In this document: positions 17,401 to 24,285 of the stretch, piece by piece | Position numbering within the stretch: position 1 is the first letter of the stretch | Layout: each line of letters starts with the position of its first letter | Assembly (NCBI GenBank): GCA_044229535.1 | Contig: JBGASU010000001.1 | Span: 682,001-746,000 of the forward strand | Direction: 5' to 3' | DNA from: CAZLFQ01 sp044229535 | GTDB taxonomy: Bacteria > Pseudomonadota > Alphaproteobacteria > Rickettsiales > Midichloriaceae | DNA: 64,000 nt | Translations under genes and position numbers: made by a program | Notes under the pieces: generated by a model | What the model was told of the DNA's origin: nothing | The model's input: the letters and a program-made list of their open reading frames with translations, nothing else | Database searches by the model: none

Positions 17401-18259
17401 CTTCTGAATAAGTCAATCCTGCTTCAACAAAATAATTATCTTTGTACAATGGTGAAATAGCATCTGCCACCATTTTTCTTTTTACCCAAGGTATGTAAGT
17501 ATTGATATCTGACTTGCCTAACTGCATTTCTTTTATAATATCAGCTAGGTTCTGCAATGTTCCATCGGAGCACAAAAACTCATAATCTTTATAGCCAGAT
17601 ACAAATGCACGTCTTGCGGCTTCCTCTCTATCACATACAATAAACAAGATAGTTTCCATCATCCCTTTTATTTGCTTTACATTGGAAAAATCTCTTAGAC
17701 GTTGTTCAGCTCCAGCAATATCAAAAACACTATCTTCGAATTTACCAAGTAGATCATTAAATTTAGTAAACCCATATCCAGTCATTTTATCGCAAATTGC
17801 GTTTACTTGAGTGCGTACAGCTGCAATGTTTCCAAGCGGGTTGGCAGTATCTACATCAACCACTTCACCACCGTAAAATTCTGTTAAAAATTTCTTCTTA
17901 CTATCTTCGTCAATATCAGCAATTTTCTTCTCAATGAATGGAGCTTTTTTGAGTTTTTCCCAGTTGAAAGTAGTGACCGTTCTCGATTGTGTAGAATGGC
18001 TATCTACGAGCATATCATCTTGGCTAGTTTCAATTGGAGTTTTGAAATTAAGCCCCATTTTTTTCAGTTCAGCTTTAAGCGCATTTTTAATTAAAGAATC
18101 TGGCGCTGTTGTATTATCGAGAGCCCTTTTCAATACGCTAGGTGCTTGCTGTTGTGCAGTAACTTCTCTTGCAAAAGTTTTTAATTCATCGCCAGCCAGA
18201 CTTTGTAAGTAATCAAATCTTGTGTACTCGTTTAAGTCTCTAAATTCTAGAAGATTCAT
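14408..18259 (-). CDS. Giant ankyrin-type repeat protein 1, candidate secreted effector
   Basis: A 1283-residue protein of unknown function. The N-terminal ~380 residues form a domain shared with the giant protein at 51543-55298 (shared blocks: GDELKTFA, KQIKGMMETILFIV, NERHDIDSLINSVADEFGL). The middle and later parts hold degenerate ankyrin-like repeats, for example DKKVVDKSGRNPAKFAQIAGR and DGFTPLNLAVTEYKRLFELLL. The C-terminus is a disordered Ser/Gln/Asp-rich linker with a basic KRR...RRKR tail. The frame opens at 18325, but the -10 box lies at 18298-18293, so the ATG at 18259 is the start. Ankyrin proteins of this group are often translocated into host cells. No secretion signal was recognised. 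Confidence 0.8.
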   Translation of the reverse strand: MNLLEFRDLNEYTRFDYLQSLAGDELKTFAREVTAQQQAPSVLKRALDNTTAPDSLIKNALKAELKKMGLNFKTPIETSQDDMLVDSHSTQSRTVTTFNWEKLKKAPFIEKKIADIDEDSKKKFLTEFYGGEVVDVDTANPLGNIAAVRTQVNAICDKMTGYGFTKFNDLLGKFEDSVFDIAGAEQRLRDFSNVKQIKGMMETILFIVCDREEAARRAFVSGYKDYEFLCSDGTLQNLADIIKEMQLGKSDINTYIPWVKRKMVADAISPLYKDNYFVEAGLTYSEGNERHDIDSLINSVADEFGLVVRTQEEDRYIKDTSAYQGFLLDELNNVFVRADSIPNLVNLVAGKIYENLKGLIDPKSSAPIRNIAYSFLSDLGLAGHGMYTHFHLVSEKKNVLREDAPKIIAHIVAVYLHEQGIVECTQLEQIKKYLAVAGASSANGMQQLITRRVLTEELEKDEAITKLIISGEVDLDERDFGTKSPVLYYARLDKSVFNRLKLRTTHLASLLEYATKEDLMNIELDATLLTRALTFVTTPAQVEALISRGADKKVVDKSGRNPAKFAQIAGRSDVVEAFRRHGVEPQNFFEDSDYKVEDKLVEFIKNYPLVLKYIHTAEDGSKIPNIIRIVKAGKSFVFYNVKHLNEFKEALSLSDSDKKVALHHAAVQADTGMFFDIARMPEGLKTLKKEDSQGNDPLYYLFRRAPLNLLQVTSLLREMKKNEVKLSVKSSLVSYETQNYDLLSILLKHQNSSRFVNELLKRALTDNDAQVLDLVMAKLAESPKIIFKLDVNVLADLNKKRNVKKLFLDNCKEEFEEAIDDTDNALAFLALADAVDAFAEVIDLCCPDGIDGDNLEEIIKALANPARMLLPISASIDEALSRLFANDVKLRNWARQLSVGEEGNDDLRFLRIKCFIAKGLVKVAEVIFNDPQSRLSLHSVDILGNNMLHCEAADDAGGLEYNDDLINNSCAFYSSLVTLAGNVNLHRALPALLSMPNKDGFTPLNLAVTEYKRLFELLLDWSVRVENRHSLWIPDAGGHTPFFNAVLEGFELAILRKFIMADAEFLNSIFYADGKNHTLMSVILDDGNRPKFKDAFNNIYELVKGNAELMRKFVESKGEDSELDSLSYARKHGMHEIEAEILAFQQNGSCGLEAPKPTLEVQATTSTSSTAWIPAVGNNNLMTSQIAIPELPPREVRNLEKWDDADLFDDLNDFDADNDDNNKSQPQENSPSSSQVQTQEGSHKRRADLDDDEDYDDKTDPRFADIESERRKRQNGGNRNFER

Positions 18260-18292
18260 TTTTGCTACCCCGCTTGTAATTAAAACGATGGC

Positions 18293-18301
18293 ATTATACC
18301 A
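18293..18301 (-). promoter_or_regulatory. Extended -10 promoter of giant gene 1
   Basis: On the minus strand, TGGTATAAT is a perfect -10 box with the extended TG. No good -35 hexamer is spaced for it, as is common for extended -10 or activator-dependent promoters. The start of transcription would be near 18286, 27 bases before the ATG. A CtrA-type site lies 35 bases upstream of the -10. Confidence 0.7.
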
Positions 18302-18332
18302 GAGCATGGCGTGCACTGAATACAAGAGTTTT

Positions 18333-18348
18333 GTTAAAGTTTTGTTAA
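18333..18348 (-). promoter_or_regulatory. CtrA-type box upstream of giant gene 1
   Basis: The minus strand reads TTAACAAAACTTTAAC, an exact TTAA-N7-TTAAC match to the known CtrA consensus. The next bases continue the pattern, giving two tandem TTAACAAAACT units of 11 bases. It lies 35 bases upstream of the -10 box. Confidence 0.65.
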
Positions 18349-18362
18349 GCTGTAAGCTGGTT

Positions 18363-19631
18363 TTAGTGGGCTTTTAGTTTATTAACAATTTCATCATAGC
18401 TGTAAAGCTTGCCGATTTTACCCATAGATGCAACGGTTGGTCGCATGTCTTTTGAGAAAATCTTGTTAGCATAATCCTGAACGCTTTGAACCGATACTTT
18501 CTCAATTTTCTCAATGATCTCAGAAACTGGAACATATCTGCCATAAACAGAGAAATTACCAGCAAGTTTTTCAGCGCGTGCTACAGAGCTTTCTTGACTC
18601 ATAAGTAAGCCTGCTTTTAATTGTGCTTTTGCACGACTAACTTCATCTTCATGAATATCTGAGCCAAGTTTTAGTAGTTCTTGAGCTGTCACATCGATTA
18701 GTTCATTTGCTGTTGTTTCACTTGTTCCTGCGTAAACTGAAAACATTCCGCAATCGGTATAGCTTGAGCCGAATGAAGAGATGGTATAGCAAAGGCCGCG
18801 TTTTTCTCTAACTTCTTGGAATAGGCGAGATGACATACCACCACCTGAAACGATAGAAAGTATTTGCTGATTATAATAATCTTTATCTTGGTATGGAACG
18901 CCTTCAAAACCTAAAACTAATTGAACTTGTTCTAAGTCTTTTTCGATTCTCACATCACCACCTTTATATGAAGCCGCATCTTTTGATGTAGCAACTTTAG
19001 GAGCAAAATTATTAAATTTTCTTTCAATTAACTCTTTAAATTTATCTGCCTGCAAATTTCCAGCGCCAGCAATCACTATATTGTTGAAACCATAATGATC
19101 GGTCACATATTTTACAATATCATCGCGTGTAACGCTTTTAATAATATCTGCAGTACCTAAAATAGATCTGCCGAACGGTTGGTTCGGATATGCACATTCT
19201 TGGAAATGTTCAAATACTTGTTCATCAGGAGTGTCTGCAACCATTTTCATTTCTTCTAAGATCACCCCGCGCTCTCTATCTAACTCTGCTTGATCGTAAG
19301 TTGAGTTTTGCAAAATATCAGAAAGAATATCTACTGCGGTTTCTAAATCGTTTTTCAAAACTTTTGCGTAATAAACCGTTTTCTCGCGTGAGGTATATGC
19401 ATTAAAATGCCCGCCGATATTATCAAACTCTTCTGCAATTTGTTTTGCATTTCGTTTTGCAGTTCCTTTAAACGCCATGTGTTCAAGGAAATGTGAAATG
19501 CCATTTACTTTTTCATCTTCATATCTGCTGCCAGTTTTTACTAATACACTAACTGAAACAGTTTCGATGCTGTCCATTGTATCGGAAGCGATGATCATTC
19601 CATTATCTAATTTATTACTCACTTGCGTCAT
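18363..19631 (-). CDS. M16-family zinc peptidase (processing-peptidase-like)
   Basis: Zinc metalloprotease of family M16, related to the beta subunit of mitochondrial processing peptidase and present across Rickettsiales. The inverted zinc motif HxxEH is in ISHFLEHMAFKGTAKR (about residues 45-60). The third ligand glutamate lies in VILEEMKMVADTPDE, and the R/Y substrate motif region is REKRGLCYTISSFGS. The 422-residue length is typical for the single-module form. AAGGA lies seven bases before the ATG. It diverges from groESL. The substrate is unknown. Confidence 0.92.
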   Translation of the reverse strand: MTQVSNKLDNGMIIASDTMDSIETVSVSVLVKTGSRYEDEKVNGISHFLEHMAFKGTAKRNAKQIAEEFDNIGGHFNAYTSREKTVYYAKVLKNDLETAVDILSDILQNSTYDQAELDRERGVILEEMKMVADTPDEQVFEHFQECAYPNQPFGRSILGTADIIKSVTRDDIVKYVTDHYGFNNIVIAGAGNLQADKFKELIERKFNNFAPKVATSKDAASYKGGDVRIEKDLEQVQLVLGFEGVPYQDKDYYNQQILSIVSGGGMSSRLFQEVREKRGLCYTISSFGSSYTDCGMFSVYAGTSETTANELIDVTAQELLKLGSDIHEDEVSRAKAQLKAGLLMSQESSVARAEKLAGNFSVYGRYVPVSEIIEKIEKVSVQSVQDYANKIFSKDMRPTVASMGKIGKLYSYDEIVNKLKAH

Positions 19632-19657
19632 TGAATTTTCCTTGATTTTTGCCCAGC

Positions 19658-19686
19658 ATATTATGTTAAACCCCGCTATTTTGCAA
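19658..19686 (-). promoter_or_regulatory. Sigma-70 promoter of the M16 peptidase gene
   Basis: On the minus strand, TTGCAA (19686-19681) and TAATAT (19663-19658) are 17 bases apart. The predicted start of transcription near 19651 gives a leader of about 20 bases containing the AAGGA ribosome-binding site. Confidence 0.6.
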
Positions 19687-19724
19687 GATTATATAGGGCA
19701 CTGGGACAAATATTTAAATTACCC

Positions 19725-19752
19725 CTTGAATTATAGTAGGGTAAGACTATAT
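19725..19752 (+). promoter_or_regulatory. Heat-shock (sigma-32-like) promoter of groESL
   Basis: CTTGAA (19725-19730) and CTATAT (19747-19752) are 16 bases apart. This fits the alphaproteobacterial RpoH pattern CTTG-N16/17-CYTATNT. Transcription would start near 19759. No CIRCE element is present. The match is by eye and the sigma factor is inference. Confidence 0.6.
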
Positions 19753-19757
19753 ACAAT

Positions 19758-19784
19758 CTCGAAATAACATTTCATTATTCGAGG
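19758..19784 (+). promoter_or_regulatory. groES leader hairpin overlapping the ribosome-binding site
   Basis: CTCGAAATAA (19758-19767) pairs with TTATTCGAG (19775-19783) across a seven-base loop, with one bulged A. The 3' arm includes the first three bases of the GAGG Shine-Dalgarno sequence at 19781-19784, seven bases before the groES ATG. Pairing would hide the ribosome-binding site, so this could be a simple RNA thermometer. It starts about where transcription is predicted to begin, so it could instead be a DNA operator. Confidence 0.5.
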
Positions 19785-19791
19785 TAAAACA

Positions 19792-20082
19792 ATGAAAATC
19801 AGACCTTTACACGACCGTGTTCTAGTTGAAAGAGTAGAGCAGGAGCAAAAAAGCGCTGGTGGAATTATAATTCCAGACACAGCAAAGGAAAAACCTATGG
19901 AAGGCAAGGTTATTGCCGTTGGTAGTGGCAATAGAGACGAAAATGGGAAAGTCCAACCTCTAGACGTTAAAAAAGGAGACAAAATCCTCTTCGCTAAATG
20001 GGGCGGAACTGAAATCAAATTAGACGGCAAAGAATACCTGATTATGAAAGAGTCAGATATTTTGGCTGTAGTTGGTGCGTAA
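19792..20082 (+). CDS. groES: Co-chaperonin GroES
   Basis: Forms the heptameric lid of the GroEL chamber. The 96-residue product has the standard N-terminus IRPLHDRVLVERVEQEQKSAGGIIIPD, the mobile GroEL-binding loop, and the ending YLIMKESDILAVVGA. The GAGG site is seven bases upstream. First gene of the groESL operon under a heat-shock-like promoter. Confidence 0.98.
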   Translation: MKIRPLHDRVLVERVEQEQKSAGGIIIPDTAKEKPMEGKVIAVGSGNRDENGKVQPLDVKKGDKILFAKWGGTEIKLDGKEYLIMKESDILAVVGA

Positions 20083-20106
20083 TTAATTATTAATATAGGT
20101 AGAAAA

Positions 20107-21750
20107 ATGGCTGCAAAATTAATTTTAAATGGTAGTGATGCTAGAAATAGAGTTGCTCAAGGTGTTTGCATAGCTGCTGATGCTGTGACAGTTACTCTTG
20201 GACCAAAAGGACGTAACGTAGTTATCGAAAAATCTTTCGGTAGCCCAAAAATTACAAAAGACGGGGTAACTGTTGCTAAAGAAATTGAACTTAGCGACAA
20301 GTGGGAGAACCTTGGCGCGCAGATGCTTAAAGACGCTGCAAGCAAAGCTAATGATAATGCTGGCGATGGCACAACAACAACTTCAGCTCTTACAAAAGAG
20401 ATGGTTGTTCAAGGTGTGAAGTTAGTTACAGCTGGTTTAAACCCAATGGATCTACGTCGTGGTATCGAAATGGCTGCAAAAGCTATGGATGCAGAGATTG
20501 CTAAACGTTCTCGTCCTGTGAAATCAAATGCAGAAGTTGCGCAAGTTGCAACAATCGCTGCAAATGGTGACAAGGAAATTGGCGAAAAGCTTGCACAAGC
20601 ATTCGAAAAAGTTGGCCGTGATGGTGTTGTTACAGTTGAAGAAGCTAACAAAAGCGATACTTTCGAAGTAGAAGTTGTTGAAGGTATGCATTTTGATAGA
20701 GGTTATTTATCGCCATACTTCATTACCAATTCTGAAAAAATGGTTTGTGAATACGAAAATCCATACATTCTTTTGCATGAGAAAAAACTAACCAGCCTAC
20801 AGCAAATGCTTCCAGTTTTAGAAGCTGTTGCGCAATCTGGTAAGCCGCTAATCATTATTGCTGAAGATATTGAAGGCGAAGCGCTTGCAACTCTAGTTGT
20901 AAATAGACTTCGTGGTGGTTTAAAAGTTGCTGCTGTTAAAGCTCCTGGTTTTGGTGATCGTAGAAAAGCGATGCTTGAAGATTTAGGAATTGTTACTGGT
21001 GGTATGGTTATTAGCGAAGAACTAGGCCATAAGTTAGAGAATGTAACATTGAAAGATCTTGGCAGAGCTAAAAAAGTTATCATCACAAAAGATGACACAA
21101 CTGTAGTGAGCGGTGCTGGCGATAAAAAAGATATTCAATCTCGTTGCAACCAAATCAAAGCTGAGATTGCAGAATCTACATCTGACTACGATAAAGAGAA
21201 ACTACAAGAGCGTCTTGCTAAATTAGCTGGCGGTGTTGCAGTTCTTAAAGTTGGTGGTATCACTGAAATGGAAGTGAAAGAGAAGAAAGATCGCGTTGAA
21301 GATGCTTACCATGCTACAAAAGCAGCTTTAGCTGAAGGTATTGTTCCAGGTGGTGGTTGTACACTTCTTTATGCTGCAAAATGCTTGGATAAATTGAAAG
21401 GCGGAAACGAAGATGAGCAAGCTGGTATCAATATCGTACGTAAGGCGCTTTCTGCTCCGGTGCGTAAGATTGTTGAAAACGCTGGTCAAGATGGTTCTTT
21501 GGTTGTTTCTAAACTTACAGAAGCGGCAAATGATAACAGAATCTATGATGCGCAAAACGGCGAATACGTTGACGCATTTAAGTCTGGTATCGTTGATCCA
21601 ACAAAGATCGTGCGTACAGCGCTTAAGAGTGCTTCGTCAGTTGCGGCTCTATTGGTAACAATGGAAGCAGCTGTTACAGATAAGCCAGAAGAAAACAAAC
21701 CTGCTATGGGTGGCGGTCATATGCCACACGGCGGTGGGATGGATTTCTAA
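20107..21750 (+). CDS. groEL: Chaperonin GroEL
   Basis: ATP-dependent 60-kDa chaperonin that folds cytosolic proteins in its double-ring cavity. The 547-residue product has the ATP-binding GDGTTT (in NDNAGDGTTTTSALTKEM), the apical domain, and the C-terminal MGGGHMPHGGGMDF tail. It starts 24 bases after groES. The final 53 bases of the reading frame are repeated exactly at 23784-23836, on the far side of the accessory island that follows. Confidence 0.98.
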   Translation: MAAKLILNGSDARNRVAQGVCIAADAVTVTLGPKGRNVVIEKSFGSPKITKDGVTVAKEIELSDKWENLGAQMLKDAASKANDNAGDGTTTTSALTKEMVVQGVKLVTAGLNPMDLRRGIEMAAKAMDAEIAKRSRPVKSNAEVAQVATIAANGDKEIGEKLAQAFEKVGRDGVVTVEEANKSDTFEVEVVEGMHFDRGYLSPYFITNSEKMVCEYENPYILLHEKKLTSLQQMLPVLEAVAQSGKPLIIIAEDIEGEALATLVVNRLRGGLKVAAVKAPGFGDRRKAMLEDLGIVTGGMVISEELGHKLENVTLKDLGRAKKVIITKDDTTVVSGAGDKKDIQSRCNQIKAEIAESTSDYDKEKLQERLAKLAGGVAVLKVGGITEMEVKEKKDRVEDAYHATKAALAEGIVPGGGCTLLYAAKCLDKLKGGNEDEQAGINIVRKALSAPVRKIVENAGQDGSLVVSKLTEAANDNRIYDAQNGEYVDAFKSGIVDPTKIVRTALKSASSVAALLVTMEAAVTDKPEENKPAMGGGHMPHGGGMDF

Positions 21751-21760
21751 TCCAAATACT

Positions 21761-21830
21761 TGTCATCCTAGTGCTTGACACTAGGATCCATTATAAAAGT
21801 TGGATCATCGGGTCAAGCCCGATGATGACA
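21761..21830. repeat. Palindromic repeat after groEL
   Basis: Outer arms TGTCATC/GATGACA enclose two inner hairpins, TCCTAGTG/CACTAGGA and CATCGGG/CCCGATG. This GTCATCC...GGATCCA type of palindrome is widespread in Rickettsiales. A decayed copy lies at 27871-27940. Confidence 0.75.
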
Positions 21831-21836
21831 GACTAG

Positions 21837-21868
21837 AAAAGCCTTGGGTAAGACCTGAGGCTTTTTTG
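21837..21868 (+). terminator. Intrinsic terminator of groESL
   Basis: AAAAGCCT pairs with AGGCTTTT around GGGTAAGACC, followed by six T. A related terminator stands at the same relative place after the second copy of the groEL 3' end (23925-23958), so this whole tail region has been duplicated. Confidence 0.8.
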
Positions 21869-21891
21869 TGCTGAGAACAGTGAGAAAACTC

Positions 21892-22091
21892 CTAGAATAA
21901 TTTTTGTAATTTTATGTTTGGGGGTAGTGTATTAAAAAATTATTCTAGTCGTATGACCTATGATAAACCCTTGCTTAAAAAATGGGGGCGGTGCGAAGCA
22001 CGCTTTACTAAAGTTGGAGCGCTAGATCTTGGGGCTTGGGGGTAGAGATCAAGCGACAACTTTAGAAACAGATGGTTTGCGTTAGCAAACT
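21892..22091. repeat. Structured repeat family A, copy 2
   Basis: Same order of stems as copy 1: CTAGAATAATTTTT (21892-21905) with AAAAATTATTCTAG (21935-21948), a perfect 14-base inverted repeat with GGGGG in the loop; GTGC-GAA-GCAC; CTAAAGTTG/CAACTTTAG; and GTTTGC-GTTA-GCAAAC (22075-22090). It ends ten bases from the stop of the minus-strand ankyrin gene. Together with 21751-21891 this accounts for the whole intergenic gap. Confidence 0.8.
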
Positions 22092-22100
22092 AACAATTAA

Positions 22101-23120
22101 TTATAGCTCAGTTTGAGCATGTTCTAATTCGTAGTTTGCAACAAGTGCTTGAAAATCACCTAGCTCACTAGGGCAGAATTTCTTGATATTTTCCGTTGTC
22201 TTGCTGATGAATGCTTTTGTATTTTCTTCTGCTGACATGTGCGCATTAAATAGTACTTTAGCCGCGGCGTCATTGTCTGTGCAAATTGATGCTTCAATTG
22301 GTCGAGCACCGATTTTCATTGCAATATTAAAATCAGCTCCAGCTTTTGTTAATAATTCGACAATTTCTTTATGACCATTTTGAGAAGCCATATATAAGGC
22401 TGTTGCTCCATCATCGGTTGCGATATTTAAGTCAGCTCCAGCTTTTGTTAATAATTCGACAATTTCTTTATGACCATTTTGAGAAGCCATATATAAGGCT
22501 GTTTCTCCAGTATTTAGTGAAGCATTTACGTCCGCCCCAGCTTTAACTAATAGCTCAACTATTTCTTTGTGCCCATTGGATACAGCTATATTTAAAACTG
22601 TTATTCCTTGGTTATTAGTAAGGTTCAAATCCGCCCCAGCTTTAACTAATAGCTCAACTATTTCTTTATGCCCATCTTGAGAAGCCATATATAAAGCTGT
22701 AACTCCATCTTTCTGAGGAGTATTTAAATCTGCGCCAGCTTTTATTAATAGCTCAACTATTTCTTTATGACCATTTTGTGCAGCCATAAATAAAGCTGTT
22801 ATTCCAGTGTTCGTTGCGGTATTTAAGTTAGCTCCAGCTTTTATTAATAACTCGATAATTTCTTTATGACCATTTTCTGAAGAAGTCATAAGTGCAGAAA
22901 AATTAAATGGATTATCATTTATAAGAATTTTTACAACATCTTTATCAGTAGTTGGGTTTTGCAAAAAAGCTATTAATTCGCTACTGCCATTGCTAGCGAG
23001 ATACATTATATATCCTTTGACAAAATTATTAATCTCTTCCTCAGTAAAGGTAGGAAATTTAAACTTAATATTCTCAACTTCAGCTTGTTTTCTGAAAGAT
23101 TCTAATTCTTTGGAAATCAA
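22101..23120 (-). CDS. Ankyrin-repeat protein (C-terminal part of an interrupted gene)
   Basis: A 339-residue product with six near-perfect 33-residue ankyrin repeats marked by NGHKEIVELLxKAGADLN, plus degenerate caps at both ends. Two adjacent repeats (around 22337-22534) are almost identical at DNA level, a sign of recent repeat homogenisation. The start used is a TTG. In the same frame, 21 codons upstream, a lone TGA ends the gene at 23181-23714, and the codons between look coding (KLNLFDLVANPRRLISKELE). The two frames are therefore probably one gene split by a nonsense codon. Ankyrin repeats bind proteins; the target is unknown. Confidence 0.8.
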   Translation of the reverse strand: MISKELESFRKQAEVENIKFKFPTFTEEEINNFVKGYIMYLASNGSSELIAFLQNPTTDKDVVKILINDNPFNFSALMTSSENGHKEIIELLIKAGANLNTATNTGITALFMAAQNGHKEIVELLIKAGADLNTPQKDGVTALYMASQDGHKEIVELLVKAGADLNLTNNQGITVLNIAVSNGHKEIVELLVKAGADVNASLNTGETALYMASQNGHKEIVELLTKAGADLNIATDDGATALYMASQNGHKEIVELLTKAGADFNIAMKIGARPIEASICTDNDAAAKVLFNAHMSAEENTKAFISKTTENIKKFCPSELGDFQALVANYELEHAQTEL

Positions 23121-23180
23121 CCTGCGTGGATTGGCTACAAGGTCAAATAAATTTAATTTAGTAGCAAAGTCTAGACTTAC

Positions 23181-23714
23181 TCAGTGCTCATTTTTATTAA
23201 TGTTGATCGTTGACGTATGCATAGAAGTGGTCAAAATATCTTCAGCTAATTCGGAAAAATGATCTGTGCTTCTAGTTTTTGAAAATGACTCTAAAACAGA
23301 AAAATTATCTAAAGATGCAAGAGAGAGATGATTGTTAGGCGCGTGCGTAACCAGAATAGAGCCCTTTGGTAAATTGATAGTGTCTTTATTAGCAGCACCG
23401 CCAAAACAACTCCAAAGATGAATGTATAATGGTTGAGAATTAGCAAGTAAACTAAGTCCTTCTAAAAAATTGCTTGTAAGCACAGTACTATTATAAGCAT
23501 TGGTTATAATATGATTGCTACCAAACTTATTGCCATGAGCATGAATATCGATCCTTGTCGTAAAATCTATTTTGCCCTTTAAAACATTAAAGTCACTTAC
23601 TGCAAAGCCTTTTTCTCTTCGTTCAATGATAATACAATCTTTATTGCAATGTTCCTGAGTTATTGGACTATCAATATTTTTCCCAACTAAAAGTACTCTT
23701 TTATAAACTGCCAT
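23181..23714 (-). CDS. Caspase-like-fold candidate (N-terminal part of an interrupted gene)
   Basis: A 177-residue product of unrecognised family. It has a His-Gly motif, IDIHAHGN (H58/H60, G61), and about 40 residues later YIHLWSCFGGAA (C103). This spacing and context recall caspase-fold cysteine peptidases (clan CD: CHAT, C80). That is inference from two short motifs only. A -10 box TATAAT lies at 23749-23744 on the minus strand. The gene lies between the two copies of the groEL 3' end and reads in frame, across one TGA, into the ankyrin repeats at 22101-23120. Confidence 0.6.
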   Translation of the reverse strand: MAVYKRVLLVGKNIDSPITQEHCNKDCIIIERREKGFAVSDFNVLKGKIDFTTRIDIHAHGNKFGSNHIITNAYNSTVLTSNFLEGLSLLANSQPLYIHLWSCFGGAANKDTINLPKGSILVTHAPNNHLSLASLDNFSVLESFSKTRSTDHFSELAEDILTTSMHTSTININKNEH

Positions 23715-23783
23715 GACATAACCAAATCTGTTACTTTTAGCGCATTATATACTAAAAATTTAGTCAGAAAAAGTAAGAAAATA

Positions 23784-23836
23784 AAACCTGCTATGGGTGG
23801 CGGTCATATGCCACACGGCGGTGGGATGGATTTCTA
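23784..23836 (+). repeat. Duplicate of the groEL 3' end
   Basis: Fifty-three bases identical to 21697-21749, coding the last GroEL residues (PAMGGGHMPHGGGMDF) and most of the stop codon. No upstream groEL sequence accompanies it. It is followed, as at the real groEL, by a palindromic repeat and a GCCTTGGG-type terminator. It marks the far edge of the 2.1-kb ankyrin island. Confidence 0.9.
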
Positions 23837-23849
23837 GTATTTAAATCCC

Positions 23850-23919
23850 GTCATCGCGAGTGCAGCGCGGCGATCCAGTCTTTATAATGTACTGGACTGC
23901 TTCGTTCCTCGCAGTGACG
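23850..23919. repeat. Palindromic REP-like repeat
   Basis: Outer arms CGTCATCGCGAG and CTCGCAGTGACG with inner GATCCAGT/ACTGGACT. This is the common GTCATTGCGAG...CTCGCAATGACG type of Rickettsiales intergenic palindrome. It takes the place that a different palindrome occupies after the intact groEL. Confidence 0.7.
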
Positions 23920-23924
23920 TTTTT

Positions 23925-23958
23925 AAAAAAGCCTTGGGGGGAAACCCGGGGCTTTTTA
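23925..23958 (+). terminator. Intrinsic terminator after the groEL 3' duplicate
   Basis: AAAAAGCCTTGGG pairs with CCCGGGGCTTTTT across GGGAAA, ending in a T-run. It is homologous to the terminator at 21837-21868, sharing GCCTTGGG and GGCTTTTT. It could end readthrough into the region downstream. Confidence 0.75.
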
Positions 23959-24020
23959 TTATAACTAAGGCAGCATATACTGACATTAACAATGCAAAAT
24001 ATTAATGAGAAGAAGATGTT

Positions 24021-24104
24021 TGGGTGTGCTCTCGGGGGGAATTTTTGCGCCGCGAATGCGGGCTTTTAGCAAAAATTAGCACACCCAACGAATTCTTCGA
24101 ATTC
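24021..24104. repeat. Structured repeat family B, copy 1
   Basis: A compact cruciform-like element. Stem I is TGGGTGTGCT/AGCACACCCA (24021-24030, 24078-24087). A one-sided G-rich bulge CTCGGGGGG follows. Stem II is AATTTTTGC/GCAAAAATT, and stem III is CCGC-GAAT-GCGG. A separate hairpin GAATTC-TTC-GAATTC lies at 24090-24104. The second copy (46485-46569) keeps every stem with different bases. The remaining intergenic DNA up to 24285 shows nothing recognisable. Confidence 0.8.
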
Positions 24105-24285
24105 AAGAAAGATCAGCAACATACTTAATGACAACGTCATTGGTCGTGCATAGATGAATTTAGTAATATTTTAGCTATAACGCGCCTAACACGTAGTAAG
24201 CACTTCCTGAACAACGCACATCAAATACTAATTAATTGACTGAGCTGAGCTGATAGAATACCTCCTGAATTTATTAGGAGACACT

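Noticed and set aside
19758..19783. CIRCE operator before groES
   Set aside because: The inverted repeat has the right size range but not the TTAGCACTC-N9-GAGTGCTAA sequence.
21838..21960. An insertion sequence in the groEL-ankyrin gap
   Set aside because: No transposase fragment or target-site duplication is seen. The inverted repeats are internal stems of family A, not element termini with a coding region.
22101..23714. TGA recoding (as tryptophan or selenocysteine) to join the caspase-like and ankyrin frames
   Set aside because: Only one such TGA occurs, tryptophan is coded by TGG elsewhere, and no SECIS-like element was recognised. A nonsense mutation or sequence error is simpler.
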